Below, piece after piece: positions 26,229 to 35,759 of a stretch of DNA of 64,000 nt (positions within the stretch are counted from its first letter, which is position 1; every line of letters starts with the position of its first letter). The notes beneath the pieces are model-generated. The model was given only the letters and a program-made list of their open reading frames with translations. It made no database searches and was not told where the DNA came from. The translations under genes were made by a program, and so were the position numbers. This stretch comes from Flavobacteriales bacterium UBA7430. GTDB lineage: Bacteria > Bacteroidota > Bacteroidia > Flavobacteriales > UBA7430. The stretch covers positions 1 through 64,000 of the forward strand of contig DLQO01000038.1 in the NCBI GenBank assembly GCA_002478765.1, written 5' to 3'.

Positions 26229-28829
26229 ATGAACGCTCAAGAAATACGTCAAAAATTTTTAGACTTTTTTACAGAGAAAGGTCATTCAACTGTTCGCTCA
26301 GCTCCTATAGTGATTAAAAATGATCCGACTTTGATGTTCACCAATGCTGGAATGAATCAGTTTAAGGATTTATTCCTAGGCATCAGTGTGGTGAAAGATT
26401 CCCGAGTAGTAAACAGCCAAAAGTGCCTGCGTGTATCCGGTAAGCATAACGATCTTGATGAGGTAGGGCATGACACGTATCATCATACCATGTTTGAAAT
26501 GTTGGGAAATTGGTCTTTTGGTGATTATTTTAAAAAAGAAGCTATTGATTGGGCTTGGGAGTTGTTGACAGATGTTTATGGTATTGATAAAGACCGTCTT
26601 TATGTGACGATTTTTGAAGGCGCTAAAGAAGATAAGCTGGACAAAGATCAGGAGGCCTATGATTGTTGGAAAAATCATATCCCTGAAGATCGAATATTGA
26701 ATGGGAACAAAAAGGATAATTTTTGGGAAATGGGGGATGTAGGTCCTTGTGGTCCATGCTCTGAAATACACATTGATCTCAGGTCTATTAAAGAACGAGC
26801 TAGAGTAGATGCTAGAACTCTAGTAAATTTTGATCATCCTCAAGTTGTTGAAGTTTGGAATTTGGTTTTCATGCAATACAACCGTAAATCAAATGGTAGT
26901 CTAGAAAATCTGCCCAATACTCATGTTGATACCGGTATGGGTTTTGAACGTTTAGCAATGGCTTTGCAAGGCAAACAATCGAATTACGATACCGATGTTT
27001 TTACACCTTTAATTCAAGAGTTAAGTTCGATTACAGGCTTTCAATATGGTAAAGATGAAAAAGTAGACATTGCTCTTCGCGTAGTTTCAGATCATATCAG
27101 GGCTATTGCTTTTGCTATTGCCGATGGGCAACTTCCATCCAATAACGGAGCGGGATATGTTATTCGTAGGATTCTAAGAAGAGCTGTACGTTATGGGTTT
27201 ACATTTCTTGACGTTAGAGGTCCGTTTATGTATCAGTTGGTTTCTGTACTCGTAGACCAAATGGGAGCATTTTTTCCAGAAATTGCAAAACAACAAACGC
27301 TGGCTGAGAAAGTAATACAGGAAGAGGAAAACTCCTTTATGCGAACTTTAGAAAAAGGGCTTAAGCGTATTGACAACATCATAAGCTCTTCAGAAGCAAC
27401 TGTAATAGATGGGTCTAAGGCTTTTGAATTGTATGATACTTTTGGTTTTCCTATCGATTTGACAGCTTTAATTTTATCGGAAAACGGAAGAGAGGTTGAC
27501 ATGAAAGGTTTTGATGTGCACATGGAGGCGCAAAAAGAACGTGCACGAGCTGCTTCAACTGTAGAAACTGAAGATTGGATTGTGTTATCTGATTCAGATA
27601 CGAATTTTGTGGGATACGACCAGTTATCTTCAGAGGTAAGGATAAGTCAGTACAGAAAAGTAAAACAAAAAGGAAAAACGTTTTATCAATTGGTGTTTGA
27701 TAAGACTCCTTTTTACGCTGAAGGTGGTGGCCAAGTGGGAGACAAAGGAGTCATTAGCGCCCACGGGAATGAAGTGTCAATTTTCAATACAAAGAAAGAG
27801 AACAATCTTATTGTTCATTTTACAACCAAGCTTCCTGAAAATCCTTCAGCTGTTTTTTTAGCTGAAGTGGATGGTCAGAAAAGGTTGTCTACTGAGAAGA
27901 ATCATTCTGCGACTCATCTTCTTCATGAAGCCTTAAGATTGGTTCTGGGAGAGCATGTTGAGCAAAAAGGATCGTTGGTGAATGATCAGTATTTGCGCTT
28001 TGATTTTTCGCATTTTTCCAAAGTGACATCAGAAGAACTACAACGTGTAGAGGATCTTGTGAATGCAAACATCCGTGAAAATATTGCATTAAGTGAAATG
28101 CGGTCTGTTACCATGTCCGAAGCACAAAAACTTGGGGCCATGATGCTTTTTGGTGAAAAATATGGCGATGCTGTCCGCGTTATAAAATTTGGAACTTCCA
28201 TTGAACTTTGTGGTGGATGTCACGTAGCTTTTACGGGACAAATTGGGTTGATAAAAATCACCTCTGAGGGCGGAGTTGCTGCTGGGGTAAGAAGAATTGA
28301 GGCAATCAGTTCAGAGAAGGCTTTTGACCACTACAAAAAGCAAGAAGAAACATTGAATGATTTGAGATTATTGTTGAAGAATCCTAGCGATCCTTTGAAG
28401 AGTTTAGAAGGGCTAATTAAAGAGAAAGCTGATTTAGAGAAGAAAATAAGCCTACTTGTTTCGGAAAAAGCAAAAGGACTGAAATCTGAATTGATTAAGT
28501 CTGCGCAAGAGATAAATGGAGTTAATTTTATCAGTGCTATTGTTGACTTGGAGCCCAACGCGATGAAGGACCTCTCTTTTGCTTGTAAAAAAGAGTTGCC
28601 AAACCTGTTGATGGTCCTGGGCGCTGAAAATGACGGTAAAGCAAACTTAAGTGTAGCAATCTCCGAGGATCTTGTAGAGCGAAAAGGACTTAATGCGGGT
28701 CAAATTATACGAGAAATCGCAAAAGAAATCCACGGTGGTGGTGGTGGTCAAGCTTTCTTTGCCACTGCGGGAGGGAAAAACCCAAAGGGTCTACAGAATG
28801 CTTTGGCGAAAACAAAGAATCTTTTGTAA
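26229..28829 (+). CDS. alaS: Alanine--tRNA ligase
   Basis: Charges tRNA-Ala with alanine. The 866-residue protein starting [14 protein letters not shown] has the class II core ([33 protein letters not shown]), the tRNA-recognition region, the editing domain with zinc-type motifs HSATHLLHE and CGGCHV, and a C-terminal oligomerisation/C-Ala domain containing [14 protein letters not shown]. The ATG at 26184 gives 15 extra residues that do not look like the family and lie upstream of the -7 box. Its length matches bacterial AlaRS. Confidence 0.98.
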   Translation: MNAQEIRQKFLDFFTEKGHSTVRSAPIVIKNDPTLMFTNAGMNQFKDLFLGISVVKDSRVVNSQKCLRVSGKHNDLDEVGHDTYHHTMFEMLGNWSFGDYFKKEAIDWAWELLTDVYGIDKDRLYVTIFEGAKEDKLDKDQEAYDCWKNHIPEDRILNGNKKDNFWEMGDVGPCGPCSEIHIDLRSIKERARVDARTLVNFDHPQVVEVWNLVFMQYNRKSNGSLENLPNTHVDTGMGFERLAMALQGKQSNYDTDVFTPLIQELSSITGFQYGKDEKVDIALRVVSDHIRAIAFAIADGQLPSNNGAGYVIRRILRRAVRYGFTFLDVRGPFMYQLVSVLVDQMGAFFPEIAKQQTLAEKVIQEEENSFMRTLEKGLKRIDNIISSSEATVIDGSKAFELYDTFGFPIDLTALILSENGREVDMKGFDVHMEAQKERARAASTVETEDWIVLSDSDTNFVGYDQLSSEVRISQYRKVKQKGKTFYQLVFDKTPFYAEGGGQVGDKGVISAHGNEVSIFNTKKENNLIVHFTTKLPENPSAVFLAEVDGQKRLSTEKNHSATHLLHEALRLVLGEHVEQKGSLVNDQYLRFDFSHFSKVTSEELQRVEDLVNANIRENIALSEMRSVTMSEAQKLGAMMLFGEKYGDAVRVIKFGTSIELCGGCHVAFTGQIGLIKITSEGGVAAGVRRIEAISSEKAFDHYKKQEETLNDLRLLLKNPSDPLKSLEGLIKEKADLEKKISLLVSEKAKGLKSELIKSAQEINGVNFISAIVDLEPNAMKDLSFACKKELPNLLMVLGAENDGKANLSVAISEDLVERKGLNAGQIIREIAKEIHGGGGGQAFFATAGGKNPKGLQNALAKTKNLL

Positions 28830-28899
28830 TCAAGGGTTTTAAAGCCACAATGATTCTGATATTCGATGGAGTCTAGACAATTCTTTTTTACAAATTACT

Positions 28900-29148
28900 T
28901 TACTCCGAAGATTCTTTCAGGTTGTTCTTAGATTCGTTTATCACTTTTATTGCATCTGGTAAATCCTCTTTCGCGACCAAAACTTTTACTGAGTTTTCTG
29001 ATCCTGGGGTTACCCATCCGGCCGATAAACTGTTGTGGAAGTCATCCCTTATGACGCATTTGATGTTATTGTCGTCCAGTATAGATGTTATAAATTGTGC
29101 ATTTAAGAATGAACCTGAGTATATGATTTTTAAATAACCGATTGCCAT
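28900..29148 (-). CDS. DUF2007 domain protein
   Basis: An 82-residue protein of the DUF2007 family (putative signal-transducing, PII-like ferredoxin fold). It shows YLKIIYSGSFLNAQFITSILDDNNIKCVIRDD and VKVLVAKEDLPDAIKVI, the usual two halves of the domain. No signal peptide. The downstream side is convergent with alaS (70-base gap). Biochemical role unknown. Confidence 0.85.
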   Translation of the reverse strand: MAIGYLKIIYSGSFLNAQFITSILDDNNIKCVIRDDFHNSLSAGWVTPGSENSVKVLVAKEDLPDAIKVINESKNNLKESSE

Positions 29149-29270
29149 ATAAATAATTTGATTATTAATTATTGGGTATTGAGTTTATGATGAAAATTGT
29201 ATTTTATATTATGATAAATTTAGTTAAAATTTGCCACAGTAAAAAGTAGGCGTTCATGACGCTTCGTTTC

Positions 29271-29459
29271 TCAGGTGTTTTTAGCGTTCGTACTTTTGCT
29301 TTTTTTGGAAAACTCATACGGACAATGCTTGCAAAGATTCTTGCAACAGTATCCTCTTTTTAAGTGGTACTTCTCGGTATATATAATATAGCCTTCCTCG
29401 GAATGATAATAATCCTCTGGTTCTAAATTTCGAAATTGAGAAAATCCTTCTGTTGTCAT
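29271..29459 (-). CDS. DUF5522-type small cysteine-rich protein
   Basis: A 62-residue protein with the pattern EGYIIYTEKYHLKRGYCCKNLCKHCPYEF. The cysteine set CC-x3-C-x2-C suggests zinc or an iron-sulfur cluster. The family resemblance is to DUF5522, small conserved proteins of Bacteroidota without known function. I use ATG 29459 (MTTEGFSQF). An ATG at 29507 would add 16 residues and overlap the neighbouring gene. A -7 box ends five bases before ATG 29459. Confidence 0.82.
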   Translation of the reverse strand: MTTEGFSQFRNLEPEDYYHSEEGYIIYTEKYHLKRGYCCKNLCKHCPYEFSKKSKSTNAKNT

Positions 29460-29460
29460 A

Positions 29461-29493
29461 TTTGCAAATTTACAATTTTCACATGTATCTTTG
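29461..29493 (+). promoter_or_regulatory. Promoter of the PLP enzyme gene (TTTG, 21 bases, TATCTTTG)
   Basis: TTTG at 29461-29464 and TATCTTTG at 29486-29493, 21 bases apart, form a -33/-7 pair close to the Bacteroidota consensus. The -7 box ends four bases before ATG 29498, so the mRNA is probably leaderless. It overlaps the divergent DUF5522 promoter. Confidence 0.55.
29465..29472 (-). promoter_or_regulatory. -7 box (TAAATTTG) of the DUF5522 gene
   Basis: Minus-strand TAAATTTG fits TAnnTTTG and ends five bases before ATG 29459. It lies inside the -33/-7 spacer of the opposite promoter. Confidence 0.45.
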
Positions 29494-29497
29494 GCGT

Positions 29498-30403
29498 ATG
29501 CATTCACCGATTAACATTCCTGTTCAAGAAATACTAGATCCAGTCTTGAGAGAAAACGCCGTGAGGGTTTACTTAAAGCGCGAGGATTTAATTCACGAGA
29601 AAATATCGGGGAATAAGTGGCGGAAATTGGTCTATAATTTAAAGCATGCAAAATCAAAAGGACTTAAAACATTGGTCACTTTTGGAGGAGCATTTTCAAA
29701 TCATATTTCCGCAACTGCAGCAGCGGGTAAAGAATTTGGTTTTAAAACTGTGGGTGTGATTAGAGGCGAAGAATACGCATCTTTAAATCCAACACTTCAC
29801 TATGCGAGTTCTTGCGGCATGGAGTTGCGCTATGTAGATCGCAGTGCCTACCGAGAAAAAATGTCAAAAGAATTTAAAGCTAAATATTTAGCAGATATTG
29901 AGAGCTATTATTTGATACCAGAGGGCGGCACCAACAAATTAGCTGTAAGAGGTTGTGAAGAAATTCTTTCAGAGATTCCAATTGATTTTGACGTGACTTG
30001 TTGTGCTTGTGGAACAGGAGGGACCCTTTCGGGCATCATTAACAGCTTAAAACCTCATCAAAGAGCACTTGGTTTTGTGTCGTTAAAAGGAGGTGATTTC
30101 ATTCATGACGAAATTCGCAAATATGTGATAAATTCGCAATGGTCTTTGAATTTAGATTATCATTTTGGAGGTTATGCCAAGGTAGATCGAGTTTTAGTTG
30201 ACTTTATAAATCAATTTAAATTAAAACATAATATTGCTCTGGACCCAATTTATACGGGAAAGATGATGTTTGGCTTGTGGAACTTGATTGAAAATGGTTA
30301 TTTTCGGCGTGGAACTACAATCATCGCAATTCATACGGGCGGACTTCAAGGGATTCTCGGCATGAATGAGCGAAATAGAGCAAAAGGCTTACAGATCTTA
30401 TGA
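29498..30403 (+). CDS. PLP-dependent enzyme, ACC deaminase / D-cysteine desulfhydrase family
   Basis: A 301-residue fold-type II pyridoxal-phosphate enzyme. The PLP lysine is in SGNKWRKL (Lys40), followed by TFGGAFSNHISATAAAG (phosphate and carboxylate binding), and EGGTNKLAVRGCEEI with ACGTGGTLSGI. The family degrades D-cysteine or 1-aminocyclopropane-1-carboxylate, and specificity cannot be decided from sequence alone. D-cysteine desulfhydrase is the commoner activity outside plant-associated bacteria. I use ATG 29498 (MHSPINIPVQEI). The longer frame from 29453 starts upstream of the promoter. The stop overlaps the next ATG (ATGA). Confidence 0.88.
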   Translation: MHSPINIPVQEILDPVLRENAVRVYLKREDLIHEKISGNKWRKLVYNLKHAKSKGLKTLVTFGGAFSNHISATAAAGKEFGFKTVGVIRGEEYASLNPTLHYASSCGMELRYVDRSAYREKMSKEFKAKYLADIESYYLIPEGGTNKLAVRGCEEILSEIPIDFDVTCCACGTGGTLSGIINSLKPHQRALGFVSLKGGDFIHDEIRKYVINSQWSLNLDYHFGGYAKVDRVLVDFINQFKLKHNIALDPIYTGKMMFGLWNLIENGYFRRGTTIIAIHTGGLQGILGMNERNRAKGLQIL

Positions 30404-31308
30404 AAAGAATTTTTTACATACTCATTTTAATAGTTTCACAATCAACCACTGCTCAGCAATCAGCCTCAGAGCAATACATTCGTAAATATCATGAAATTGC
30501 TATCGATGAAATGCACACTTACGGGATTCCTGCAAGCATAACTTTAGCCCAAGGAATCTTAGAGTCTGGGAATGGAAACTCCACGCTCTCAAGAAAATCA
30601 AAAAATCATTTTGGTATAAAATGTCATAAAGGCTGGAAGGGAAAGAAAGTATACCACGATGATGATGCAAAAGATGAGTGTTTTAGAAAGTATAGAAAGG
30701 TTTCAGATTCTTACAGAGACCATTCGGAATTTTTGAAAACTCGAGATCGCTATGCTTTTTTGTTTGACTACAAAATGACCGATTACAAGTCTTGGGCAAA
30801 AGGTTTGAAAAAAGCAGGATATGCGACGCACCCAGAGTATGCTTCGAAGCTTATCAAACTGATTCATAAGTATGAGCTGGATCAGTATGACAAATCATCT
30901 AAGTCCGGAAAAAGAAAGGTAAAAAAGCCAAAACGTAAGTACAGAAAAGAGATTTTTAAAAGTGATAATGGTTTGAAGTATGTATTGGCTATTGATGGTG
31001 AAACATATGATGTTATAGCAAGACAACAAAGCTTGTGGTTGTGGGAGTTGCTGACCTACAATGATAGAGATCGCGACATGAAGTTGTTGTCAAAAGAAAG
31101 AGTTTATCTAGAGCTTAAGAAAAAGCGATCAAAGACAGAGTATCATGTCGTAGAGTCGGGTGAAACTTTGCGAGGGATATCTCAATTGTATGGCATCCAA
31201 CTAGAAAAGCTTTGCCACAAGAATAGAATGATTTTGGACGCGAAGCTCAAAGTAGGGCAGAAATTATTTTTGAGAAAAAGAAAGCCTAAAAATTACTCCA
31301 CCACATAG
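30400..31308 (+). CDS. Exported glucosaminidase (GH73) with LysM domain
   Basis: A 302-residue peptidoglycan hydrolase. Signal peptide to about residue 19, a GH73 mannosyl-glycoprotein endo-beta-N-acetylglucosaminidase-like domain (about 25-165) with catalytic Glu55 in LAQGILESGNGNS and NHFGIKC, a basic linker (about 170-195), and a C-terminal LysM domain (about 248-296, starting YHVVESGETLRGISQLYG) that binds glycan. It is coupled to the upstream PLP gene by a four-base overlap, and its 3' end overlaps the convergent lipoprotein gene by 16 bases. Confidence 0.92.
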   Translation: MKRIFYILILIVSQSTTAQQSASEQYIRKYHEIAIDEMHTYGIPASITLAQGILESGNGNSTLSRKSKNHFGIKCHKGWKGKKVYHDDDAKDECFRKYRKVSDSYRDHSEFLKTRDRYAFLFDYKMTDYKSWAKGLKKAGYATHPEYASKLIKLIHKYELDQYDKSSKSGKRKVKKPKRKYRKEIFKSDNGLKYVLAIDGETYDVIARQQSLWLWELLTYNDRDRDMKLLSKERVYLELKKKRSKTEYHVVESGETLRGISQLYGIQLEKLCHKNRMILDAKLKVGQKLFLRKRKPKNYSTT

Positions 31309-33887
31309 TTATACAACATGCCCGATTCGTCACCAATGATATAGTTTGGTTTCCCGTCTAGGTCTAGGTCATTGATTAACCCTATTGTTTTCCCATAAAC
31401 TGGAAATCCATCAACTAAATCATTTGTTGCACTAAAAAGGTAAGCTTTAGAATTTAGTGTGTCTGTGATGCTCAGATAGGGTTGTTGATTGATGTCAGAC
31501 AGCTCTGCGTTAGTTAACTGGCTATTTTCGAAGCTATAAAGCATATTCATTTTTGGGCCATTTACCTTTAAATCGTTTCCTTCCAGAAGAATATGGTGTC
31601 CATTTTTGTAACTGAATTTGATGTCTTCATCAAATTCAAATTTGAGGCTATTGTCCACACTTCCATCAAAAAGTATGTTTTGTTGCACACCACTTCTGTC
31701 AATTGTTACAATTCTTGTTTCGGAAAGATTTCGACCTTTGATGACTTGAATTTTGTTTTCAGAAAAATCAATTTTTTCCTTCACTTTAAATCGATGTTCA
31801 CCTTTTCGGTTTAAAATATTCAGTGTGCCATTTTTTTCTGCCAAAAGAATGTGGTCTTTTCCGGCAACGATAAAGTGTTTAGCAGAATGAATAGCTTCAC
31901 TTTTTGTTTGTTTTAATTTCCAACCTTTAACAAGAAATCCCTGTTTGTTGTACATGTAATGATGTTTTCCACTAGAGACTAGAATACGATAATTTCTATT
32001 TTTTTCGTAATCAAATACCGACAATGGAAGATTTGTTTTGTGTTTCAATTTAATAGGGTATGATCCCACGTCTCTTCCTTTTCTGTCGATCAGGAAAATT
32101 TCATTCGTTGTATTGAATAGAAGTTGTAGTTTTTTATTTCTAAAAAGGTCTATTTGATTTACGGATCCAAGTATCGGTTCTTTGAATTTTCTTTTCCAAA
32201 GAATTTCTCCTCCTGTGGATATTAAGTAAAGATTAAGGTTTTCATCTTGAACAACAATCTCATGGTTTTGATTGTAGTGATTCTCTACAAGATTAATTTT
32301 AGAAACAATCGGTGCATCAAGTTGAATTGTCCACAAAGATTTTGTGTCTTCAAGTTGAGACGAGTCATAGTGCAAATAGGCATTTGTAAAGCAATGACTT
32401 CCTTTCGCATTGAATTGTATAGCAAAAGATTTGAATTCGCTAAAGGCTTCAGGATGCTGCTTTATAATCTGTGAAATTTCATTTTGTAGGTAATGCTCTG
32501 AGATCGAAGAAATTGAGGTATTTTGTATGAACGTCGTATAGTTTGATCCAGAGCTTAATTTATCCACACAATCTTTATAGGCCAAAGAATTATCGAGAGT
32601 TCGTTTGGCTTTATAGTCATTAATTAAACTTTTTAATGAGGCTATGTTATCTGTCACAACAAGTTGTTCCGAGAGGATGCAAGCATATGCCAATTCATTT
32701 ACATGCTCAAAATTACTCAAACTGGAAAGATGATTCAATTGATTCCATTTGAATAGCTTTTGTTGTCGGTATTCAAAAGTGGAGTCAGAATTTGTATGAA
32801 TGTAATTCTCGACTCTTTCACTATCCGTGATATGAATGACTAAACCGGAAGACAGTTGGGTTTTATTTTCTGTTAAAAACCAAGTTATCTCTCTGTCAAT
32901 CCAATTTTCAAACTCAGATCGATCTTTCTTTTTCAGTGTTTTAATCTTATTATCAAACGCAACTTTCTGATGATTGTACTCAACGGCATTCATATGTTTT
33001 CGTTGATATTGTTTGAAATTTTCAAAGGTTTTACTGGTGAATAGTGCTGTATTTTTTGGAAGAACTCTAGGAGCGATTGGTGTATGTCCTGAATTGCCTT
33101 TGAAAAAGCTGAGTTCTTGTGCCAGTGAGTCATGGCTCAGGCTGATTCCACTCATTAACACCCCATCTTCAAGTAGATCTATATCCCACTGAAACCACTC
33201 GGCTAATTTTTCAGTTTGAGAATGGTTTTTAAGAATACTAGAACTGAGTTTATCAAAATTTTTGGAATGGATGAAAAGATTAAAATCTTCTTTTTTATTT
33301 GAAGAGTCATAAATACGTCGAAAAGACTCATCAATACTCAAGTTGTTTGGAGTTTTAAGCTGTCTAATAGCGTCCTCAACTAATATTTTATTGGGGCTCA
33401 TGAACACCAGTTCTTTGTGAATGGTATAGAATATTTTTTTATTGTGTGTGTCAACTTCAATAATTTTCGCACTGCTGTAGGGGTGTTCTTGGACGGCGGA
33501 AAAGCTTTTTAAGCTTAGTTCAAGCAATTGCAGTTGTTGTACTTGGTTTTCTGTTGTGCTTACAGCGAGCCAGTCAAATGACCGAGAACCTGTAAGATGT
33601 AGTGATAAGAATACGGGGTTAATGTTTTGTAAGTCTACACCAAAAGTCGACAGTGTTGAGTCGACGCTTTTGATTTCTTTTAATGAGGGATTTAACAAAG
33701 CCTTATTCGTTAAAGCTTGCCAAAGCTTATTTTCTGTGAGTTCTCGAATGCTCGTCGAAACATCATTCGTCTCGATGATTAGAGCTGCGTCAATAGGAAT
33801 AGCTTCTATAGGAAGGCTTCTTTCTTGCTCGGTTTGACAAGCAAAAAATGTCGTAACAATAAAAAGTATACTCAGTAACCGTTTCAT
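31293..33887 (-). CDS. Large lipoprotein, DUF3352-like N-terminal part with propeller-like C-terminal part
   Basis: An 864-residue exported protein with lipobox FFAC (lipid Cys17). The N-terminal half (about 30-520) resembles DUF3352-type proteins (PIDAALIIETNDV, LFIHSKNFDKL). The C-terminal half (about 530-864) has short repeated beta blades such as ILWKRKFKEPILGS, IFLIDRKGRDVGSYPI, NKQGFLVKGWKL and LDLDGKPNYIIGDESG, suggestive of a PQQ or FG-GAP style propeller. No catalytic residues are recognised. A -7 box lies 19 bases upstream. It precedes rnhB-side genes on the same strand but with its own promoter. Function unknown. Confidence 0.75.
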   Translation of the reverse strand: MKRLLSILFIVTTFFACQTEQERSLPIEAIPIDAALIIETNDVSTSIRELTENKLWQALTNKALLNPSLKEIKSVDSTLSTFGVDLQNINPVFLSLHLTGSRSFDWLAVSTTENQVQQLQLLELSLKSFSAVQEHPYSSAKIIEVDTHNKKIFYTIHKELVFMSPNKILVEDAIRQLKTPNNLSIDESFRRIYDSSNKKEDFNLFIHSKNFDKLSSSILKNHSQTEKLAEWFQWDIDLLEDGVLMSGISLSHDSLAQELSFFKGNSGHTPIAPRVLPKNTALFTSKTFENFKQYQRKHMNAVEYNHQKVAFDNKIKTLKKKDRSEFENWIDREITWFLTENKTQLSSGLVIHITDSERVENYIHTNSDSTFEYRQQKLFKWNQLNHLSSLSNFEHVNELAYACILSEQLVVTDNIASLKSLINDYKAKRTLDNSLAYKDCVDKLSSGSNYTTFIQNTSISSISEHYLQNEISQIIKQHPEAFSEFKSFAIQFNAKGSHCFTNAYLHYDSSQLEDTKSLWTIQLDAPIVSKINLVENHYNQNHEIVVQDENLNLYLISTGGEILWKRKFKEPILGSVNQIDLFRNKKLQLLFNTTNEIFLIDRKGRDVGSYPIKLKHKTNLPLSVFDYEKNRNYRILVSSGKHHYMYNKQGFLVKGWKLKQTKSEAIHSAKHFIVAGKDHILLAEKNGTLNILNRKGEHRFKVKEKIDFSENKIQVIKGRNLSETRIVTIDRSGVQQNILFDGSVDNSLKFEFDEDIKFSYKNGHHILLEGNDLKVNGPKMNMLYSFENSQLTNAELSDINQQPYLSITDTLNSKAYLFSATNDLVDGFPVYGKTIGLINDLDLDGKPNYIIGDESGMLYNYVVE

Positions 33888-33906
33888 GGGTTTGTTTTAG
33901 GCATTT

Positions 33907-33914
33907 CAAAAATA
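33907..33914 (-). promoter_or_regulatory. -7 box (TATTTTTG) of the large lipoprotein gene
   Basis: Minus-strand TATTTTTG fits TAnnTTTG and ends 19 bases before the ATG, in the 36-base gap behind rnhB. Confidence 0.4.
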
Positions 33915-33923
33915 GAAATTTTA

Positions 33924-34523
33924 TCAAAAGTCTAAGCGCAATTGATCAGGAAGTAATTTGAAACTTTCACGATGGTATGGAGTAATTCCATATTCTTTGA
34001 TAGCTAACCTGTGAGCTTTTGTTGGATATCCCTTGTTTTTTCCCCAAAGATATTTGGGATATTGTAAATGAATCCCTTCCATCATTTCATCTCGATATGT
34101 TTTTGCGAGGATCGAGGCGGCAGCGATGTTTAAATATTTTGCATCTCCTTTGATGATACAGTGATGTTCTTTGTCATGATACTGTTTGAAGCGGTTTCCA
34201 TCCACCAAAATACTATCATAATGGTGTTGAATCTGGTCCAGGGCTCTATGCATGGCTAAAAAAGAGGCATTTAAAATATTGATTTCATCAATTTCTTTAG
34301 AATCTACGATACCAACAGCATATGCTAAAGCTTGTTCATGAATTACAGCCCTTAAATGATTTCTATTCTTTTCACTCAACTGCTTTGAGTCGTTCAAGAG
34401 CTCATGCTTAAAGTTTTGAGGTAAAATTACAGCAGCCGCAACAACAGGCCCGGCAAGACATCCACGACCAGCTTCATCACAACCTATTTCCGTTTTATGT
34501 TTCTCAAAATAGGAAGCTAACAT
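33924..34523 (-). CDS. rnhB: Ribonuclease HII
   Basis: Removes ribonucleotides and RNA primers from DNA-RNA hybrids. The 199-residue protein carries the metal-binding acids in GCDEAGRG (Asp16, Glu17) and SILVDGN (Asp108), with [15 protein letters not shown] near residues 134-148. Normal length. Its start overlaps the end of the upstream glycosyltransferase gene by seven bases, so the two are cotranscribed although functionally unrelated. Confidence 0.97.
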   Translation of the reverse strand: MLASYFEKHKTEIGCDEAGRGCLAGPVVAAAVILPQNFKHELLNDSKQLSEKNRNHLRAVIHEQALAYAVGIVDSKEIDEINILNASFLAMHRALDQIQHHYDSILVDGNRFKQYHDKEHHCIIKGDAKYLNIAAASILAKTYRDEMMEGIHLQYPKYLWGKNKGYPTKAHRLAIKEYGITPYHRESFKLLPDQLRLDF

Positions 34524-35647
34524 TCGGACATAACTTTCTCGATACTATTCCACAAATTTACAGCTGTTGTATTCCAATTGAAGTGCTGTGCATGTATTTG
34601 ACCTCGTGCAGATAGCTCAGATCTTAGATCATTGTTCCAATTTAGCTTGATCATGGCACTGGATATTTCATCCACATCATATGGGTTAACGAGTAAAGCA
34701 GCATCATCTGCCACTTCAGGCATAGATGTGATGTTTGATGTGATTACTGGACATGCACATTTCATCGCCTCAAGGATTGGTATACCGAAGCCTTCAAAAT
34801 ACGGCACAAAACAAAATGCAAGGGCAGAAGCATAAAGCTGGTTTAGATCTTCAGGACTTTTTCGCCCGGTGAAAATGACATCCTTTTTGTGACACATTTG
34901 ATTGAAACTCGCTTCTAGCTGTTTATTCCACCACATTTTTGCGCCTACAATCAATAGTTTGTTGGTTGAGTTTGTTTTCGATTTGAATTGATCAAAAGCT
35001 TCCAAAAGTCTTGAGATATTTTTCCTGGGATGAAGAGCGCCCACAAATAAAAAATAATCTTTTCCCGCACTATATTTTTTACGAATGGCAATTTGTTGAT
35101 CGATCCCAATGGGATGAAAGTTCGTGTTTACGCCATTTAAACTGACGTCTATTTTTGAGGCTTGTATTCGATAGTTGTCACAAATATCAGTTTTAGAATA
35201 ATTTGAAACCGTCACTATTCGAGATGCTTTTTGCGCATATTTTTTAAAAAAATGATTGTAGAATATACGGTGGCTGAATTTTAAATCTTTGGGGTGATGT
35301 TTGAAGTTTATGTCGTGGATTACTGCAATACTTGGGGTCTTACTTACGAGAGATAAAAAGCCATCCGTAGAAAGAAAGATGTCAGCTTTGAGCTTTTTGA
35401 GAATTTTTGGAATCCGAATTTCAAACCAATAATACCATAATAACGGATGCCTTGTTGGTGGACCAACGATAATTGGGTGTACATTTTCTGCAAAGACAAA
35501 TTCTTCAGAATAGGGCCTGTCGAATAAAAAGTAAAAATCATGTTCGGGGTGAGATTTCACTATCCTTGAAAGTGTTTCGAAGGTGTACCAACCGATGCCT
35601 TCAAGCCTACCCTTTAATAGAAGTCGTGTGTTTACAGCAATTCTCAT
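34517..35647 (-). CDS. Glycosyltransferase family 4 (GT-B) protein
   Basis: A 376-residue retaining glycosyltransferase, presumably adding a sugar during surface polysaccharide assembly. It shows the C-terminal Rossmann domain with [36 protein letters not shown] and the EX7E-type motif [21 protein letters not shown] (about 283-303). The N-terminal domain is variable. Acceptor and donor cannot be inferred. It lies divergent from the flippase gene at 35760, in the same locus, and shares an operon with rnhB. Confidence 0.92.
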   Translation of the reverse strand: MRIAVNTRLLLKGRLEGIGWYTFETLSRIVKSHPEHDFYFLFDRPYSEEFVFAENVHPIIVGPPTRHPLLWYYWFEIRIPKILKKLKADIFLSTDGFLSLVSKTPSIAVIHDINFKHHPKDLKFSHRIFYNHFFKKYAQKASRIVTVSNYSKTDICDNYRIQASKIDVSLNGVNTNFHPIGIDQQIAIRKKYSAGKDYFLFVGALHPRKNISRLLEAFDQFKSKTNSTNKLLIVGAKMWWNKQLEASFNQMCHKKDVIFTGRKSPEDLNQLYASALAFCFVPYFEGFGIPILEAMKCACPVITSNITSMPEVADDAALLVNPYDVDEISSAMIKLNWNNDLRSELSARGQIHAQHFNWNTTAVNLWNSIEKVMSEC

Positions 35648-35700
35648 AAAGGCGAAGATATGGTTTTAGGTCGAATGTAATTAATCGATAAAAAAGTAAT

Positions 35701-35708
35701 TACCTTTG
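35701..35708 (+). promoter_or_regulatory. -7 box (TACCTTTG) upstream of the polysaccharide genes
   Basis: TACCTTTG fits TAnnTTTG and lies 51 bases before the flippase ATG. It would drive the flippase-sulfotransferase-Wzz-Wzy run. Confidence 0.4.
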
Positions 35709-35759
35709 ATGAGGTCAAATAAAAATCAGATTTTTGTCGTTACATTTTAAATCTAACTA

